64,000 nt of DNA from Notamacropus eugenii (taxonomy: Eukaryota > Chordata > Mammalia > Diprotodontia > Macropodidae): the NCBI RefSeq assembly GCF_028372415.1, contig NC_092879.1:94894241-94958240 (forward strand). The letters are read 5' to 3'. Made by a program: the position numbers and the translations under genes. Under the pieces are notes generated by a model. The model did not search any database and was not told the DNA's origin. It was given only the letters and a program-made list of their open reading frames with translations. Below are positions 60,736 through 64,000 of the stretch, piece after piece (the first letter of the stretch is position 1; every line of letters starts with the position of its first letter).

Positions 60736-61166
60736 GAAATAGCCATCACTTGGTAGCCAATACACTTGGAAATGCTGAAGTTCTGGAATAGATAGCAGTA
60801 ATAGGGTATTATTATTAATGGAACATGGGAGAACTGTTGTGAGACATATTATCAAGGTATTATTGTTCGTATATGGGATGGAACCCATAGCAGAATGAGA
60901 GACATTCCCATTGTGAAATTCTATGGTTTTTCTTGCCTCTTAGGCAATTTACAAAAGCACTGACTACAAAATTATGATAATTCAATTCAGGTATCTCTTC
61001 TAAAAAGCCTTTGAATCCAATAACATTCTTGAAAAATAGAATTGGCTGCCTTGGAAGGCTGGGGCTTTTCCCCATTTGAGTATGTTCAAATATGAATAAG
61101 ATTACATGTTGGCTATTTACTTAAAAAAAGTTATATATCATGTGTTCAGTCATCTTTTTTATCTTC

Positions 61167-61244
61167 TAAGGTCTCTCCCAGCTCTGAGATGCCTTGGTTC
61201 TGTGATTCTCTGAACAGCGTGTTCCAGAGTTGAACGGGCCTTTA
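61167..61244 (+). ncRNA. Pre-miRNA-like hairpin, C/A type
   Basis: 78 nt with about 25 pairs. CAGCUCUG (61179-61186) pairs with CAGAGUUG (61225-61232). The inner GAUGC pairs with GUGUU and UUG with CAG through G-U pairs. The outer UAAGG pairs with CCUUUA-type sequence. Preserved as well as any copy in the array. Confidence 0.42.
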
Positions 61245-61969
61245 AAGCCCACATCATCATCTTTCTCATCAAATATATGAGGGTACAAGTGAGACTTGGA
61301 TGGATATAGATGTCACTTTTGATTGTGGCACTCAGTGACTCATACGGTAAGTAAAATAAGTACTCCTGCAGGAGCTACTTTTGCATTTATTTGATAGCTA
61401 CTAAAGTGCCACCTCTAAGATGTTTACATCCTATGACTCATTGGATATGGTCTTCCAGAGCTGAGTGGACCCTTAGAAAACATGATACCATCTTTTAAAC
61501 TCATAATTTTGAAAAGTGGAATGAGCTACCTAGGGAGCAGGTGTGTATTCCTCATTGGATATATTCCCTTAAGGGCTAAAACCAACGTATTGGTTATGGT
61601 ATTAAAGAAATTTTTTTCATATAATTAGTTATCTTTTTAGCTATTGAGGTCCTCACCAGGTTAGAGATGCTTTGATTCTGCAACTCTTTGAACAGTGTCT
61701 CAGAACACAAAAGGCCCTTAGAACCCATATCACCATCATCTTCCATGAGGTATATAACAAGTGAGACTGAAAGGTGTGGGTTACCTGCCTACTGGTGAAG
61801 CATGGTGGTTTGTGCCATAAATAGAGCAAGATGAGTATTTCTGTGGCAAATACTTTTGTATATATAGAGAACCAGTTGATATATCTCCCAAATCTAAGAT
61901 GTTTTTAATTTTTGATATGTTGTAGACTGCACCCAAAAGCTGAAGGAGACCTTAGAAAATATTTCCTCA

Positions 61970-62365
61970 TGATACTATAAGCAAAATAGGAAAACAAGGA
62001 ATAGTTTACTTGTCATATTTATAGAGAACAGAAGAATTTATGACCCAAGAAGATAGAGAATATTATGAAATGCAAAATGGATAATTTTGATTACAATAAA
62101 TGGAAAAGTTTTTGTACAAACAAAGCCAATGCAACCAAGATTAGGAGGGAAGCAGAAAACTGGGAAAGAATTTTTATAACCAGTGTCTGATAAAGGCCTC
62201 ATTTCTAAAATATATAGGGAACTAAGTCAAATTTGTAAGAATACAAGTCATTCCCCAACTGATAAATGGTCAAAGGATATGAACAGGCAGTCTTCAGAGG
62301 AAGTAGTTAAAAATATCTATAGTCATATGAAAAATACTCTAAATCACTATTGATGAGAGAAATGC
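61970..62365 (+). mobile_element. L1 ORF2 fragment, sense, inserted in the array
   Basis: It parallels the intact ORF2 at about 4620-5030 (AAACAAGGAATAGTTTACTT, GCAAAATGGATAATTTTGAT, AATGGTCAAAGGATATGAAC, GATGAGAGAAATGCAAGTC). The flanks AGAAAATATT (near 61953 and 62363) look like a 10-bp target-site duplication made from the array motif. Confidence 0.88.
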
Positions 62366-62782
62366 AAGTCAGAAAATATTCTACCATCTGGTAACCAATA
62401 TACTTGGATTTGCTCAAGATCTATATTAGGTGGCAATTTGGGCATCCTTTTAAGTGGAACGTAGGCAAACAGTTGCAAAGCATATCATCATAGTGATGAA
62501 TGTTTATAAGTGGGTTGGACCTTATAGCAGGATATACACATTGCATTGTTATATTCTATGGTTTTTCTTGTCTCTAAGGTAGTTTAATACTCAGTGGGTG
62601 CAAAACTGAGAGAATCTCATTTACACTTCTCTTTAAAAACTGTCGAACCTCATGAACCTAAGCAAAAATAGAATTGACTGCCTCAGGATGCAGGTGTTTG
62701 TTCACTAAAGTGCTACAAGACAATGTATAGGTCATTTTCTTGAAGAAAACTTGTATTTCATGTTTTTATTCATCTTTTTAGC

Positions 62783-62865
62783 TGCTGAGGTCCTCTCTCA
62801 ACCCTGAGATATCTTGATTATCTTGCTATCTGATCAATATGTCTTAGAGCTGAATGGGCCCTTAG
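62783..62865 (+). ncRNA. Pre-miRNA-like hairpin with strongest inner stem
   Basis: The inner stem pairs 62807-62820 with 62831-62844: AGAUAU with AUGUCU, then, after one mismatch, UUGAU with AUCAA, plus further closing pairs. That is 13 of 14 positions including U-G. Compared with sister copies (GAUGC/GUGUC) a C-G pair became U-A and a G-U pair became A-U. The outer helix (6 of 8 plus GAGG with CCUU) is weaker. Confidence 0.42.
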
Positions 62866-63384
62866 CACATGCATCATTTCTCCCATTAGTAGTATATAAG
62901 GACAAGTGAAACTTGGTAGACATGTGATACATTGTTGGATATGGTGACTCCTACTCCAAGGAGAGCAAATAAGTGTCTTTGAGGCAGATAATTTTGCATA
63001 TATTTTATGGATACTGGTGTGCCTTTCAGCTCTGAGATACTATCCTTCTGTGACTCATTGATAATGGTCTCTTAAAACTAAACAGATCCTTAGTAAATAT
63101 TCTGCCATCTGGCAACCAATACCCTTGAAATTGTTGGACACAGGATCAGGACAGTAGCAATTGGATGGTTATCTTTATCACTACAATGTGGGCGAACGTT
63201 TTGGGGCCAAACTATTGTAGTGATTTTTCTTCATGTAAGGGTTGACCTATTTCAGAAGATTGTTGCATTCCTCTCATGAAATTCTATGGCTTTTCTTGTT
63301 CCTTAGGCTCCTTATATAAGAATAAAAAACTCAGAGAATCCCCTTCATGTTTCTCTTACCAAAAATAAAATCTTTAAACCTCAT

Positions 63385-63720
63385 GGAGCCTGTTGATGTC
63401 TTCTGTCCTTCAAAACCATTCCTCTACTGCTGTCTCATCCTGGCACTTCCCTGAACACTTGGAATCCCCTCTCTGTAGAACATTCAAGCATCAATAACCT
63501 GGAATTCTCAACATGGCATATTCCTGTGTAAAAGCCTGCCACTTATAACATTGATGAGTTCCTCTCGGTGCCTCCATTTTGTGGAGAGACTCAAGTTGAC
63601 CATCATTCCCCTCCTGTTCTTATTTCTGACTTCTGGACTTAAAAAAAAATTCCCTCAAATCAAATACCTTCATTCATCTCTTGCTTTTCCTTTCCCTTTT
63701 ATGTGTTGTCTTCCTGTATT
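63385..63720 (+). mobile_element. Unclassified insertion in the array, possibly L2-like
   Basis: About 335 bp interrupt a unit: the CTCATGGAGCC block precedes it and GATGTCCCTCTCAGCTCTAA follows. CACTTCCCTGAACACTTGG recalls the L2 3' region, but the second half (TTTTGTGGAGAGACTCAAG) I do not recognise. Confidence 0.4.
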
Positions 63721-64000
63721 AGAATGATGTCCCTCTCAGCTCTAAGACATTGTTGTTCTTTGAGCTCTTTAGAGAACTTCCACTGAATGAACCCTAAAAA
63801 AAATTCCATCATCAAGTACCAAATAGCCTTTAAATTCCTAGATTTTGGATCTGGTTAGACTAGGCAAGAGTAGCTGCTATAGGCCCACTCCAATAGGTCG
63901 AAGAATGTCAACATCTAGGAGCTGAGTGGGAGAATATTTGGCCCCTAAACATGCAAAACAATTTGCCTTGGAAATATTCATCTTGCTCTACTTTGGGTAG

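Overview
The window is mammalian nuclear DNA, almost certainly from a marsupial. The evidence is the combination of long marsupial-type L1 elements, ORF1-only HAL1-like elements, many tRNA-derived SINEs of the Mar1/WSINE type (one kind ends in a distinctive second half), and abundant old MIR, L2 and CR1/L3 repeats. I cannot decide the species. I found no convincing host protein-coding exon. Every long open frame belongs to a retrotransposon, and the remaining short frames look like chance frames in repeats and microsatellites.

Layout. Positions 1-5932 hold a nearly complete sense L1 with an intact-length ORF1 (336 aa) and ORF2 (1283 aa); one endonuclease active-site residue is changed. Positions 5933-9790 are old SINE, MIR, L2 and CR1/L3 fossils. 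Positions 9814-12643 are a complete ORF1-only (HAL1-like) element with an 18-bp target-site duplication, followed by an inverted 5'-truncated relative at 12939-13761 with a perfect 15-bp duplication. From 14 to 31 kb the sequence is SINEs, L2, MIR, CR1/L3, antisense L1 pieces, a hAT-type MITE (27497-27698) and simple repeats. From 31.5 to 35.3 kb there is a patchwork of decayed L1 pieces in both orientations, with a perfect 31-bp fold-back enclosing telomere-like TTAGGG repeats at 32136-32213.

The most unusual region is about 35.4 kb to the right edge. It is a diverged tandem array of at least 28 kb. Monomers of roughly 200-300 bp descend from the 3' end of a CR1/L3-type LINE. From about 44 kb they are organised as a higher-order unit of about 710-770 bp. 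In each monomer a sense CR1 tail meets an inverted CR1-tail-like sequence, which creates an imperfect hairpin of about 75-82 nt. Several copies keep 20-27 base pairs despite strong divergence, and some show paired (compensatory-looking) changes. This resembles the organisation of repeat-derived, tandemly amplified mammalian microRNA clusters, and I propose it as an undescribed small-RNA or structured-RNA cluster. That function is inference; the array and the pairing are visible in the sequence. The array has been invaded by L2, MIR, SINEs, L1, HAL1, an RTE-like LINE with a zinc-finger C terminus, and several microsatellites.
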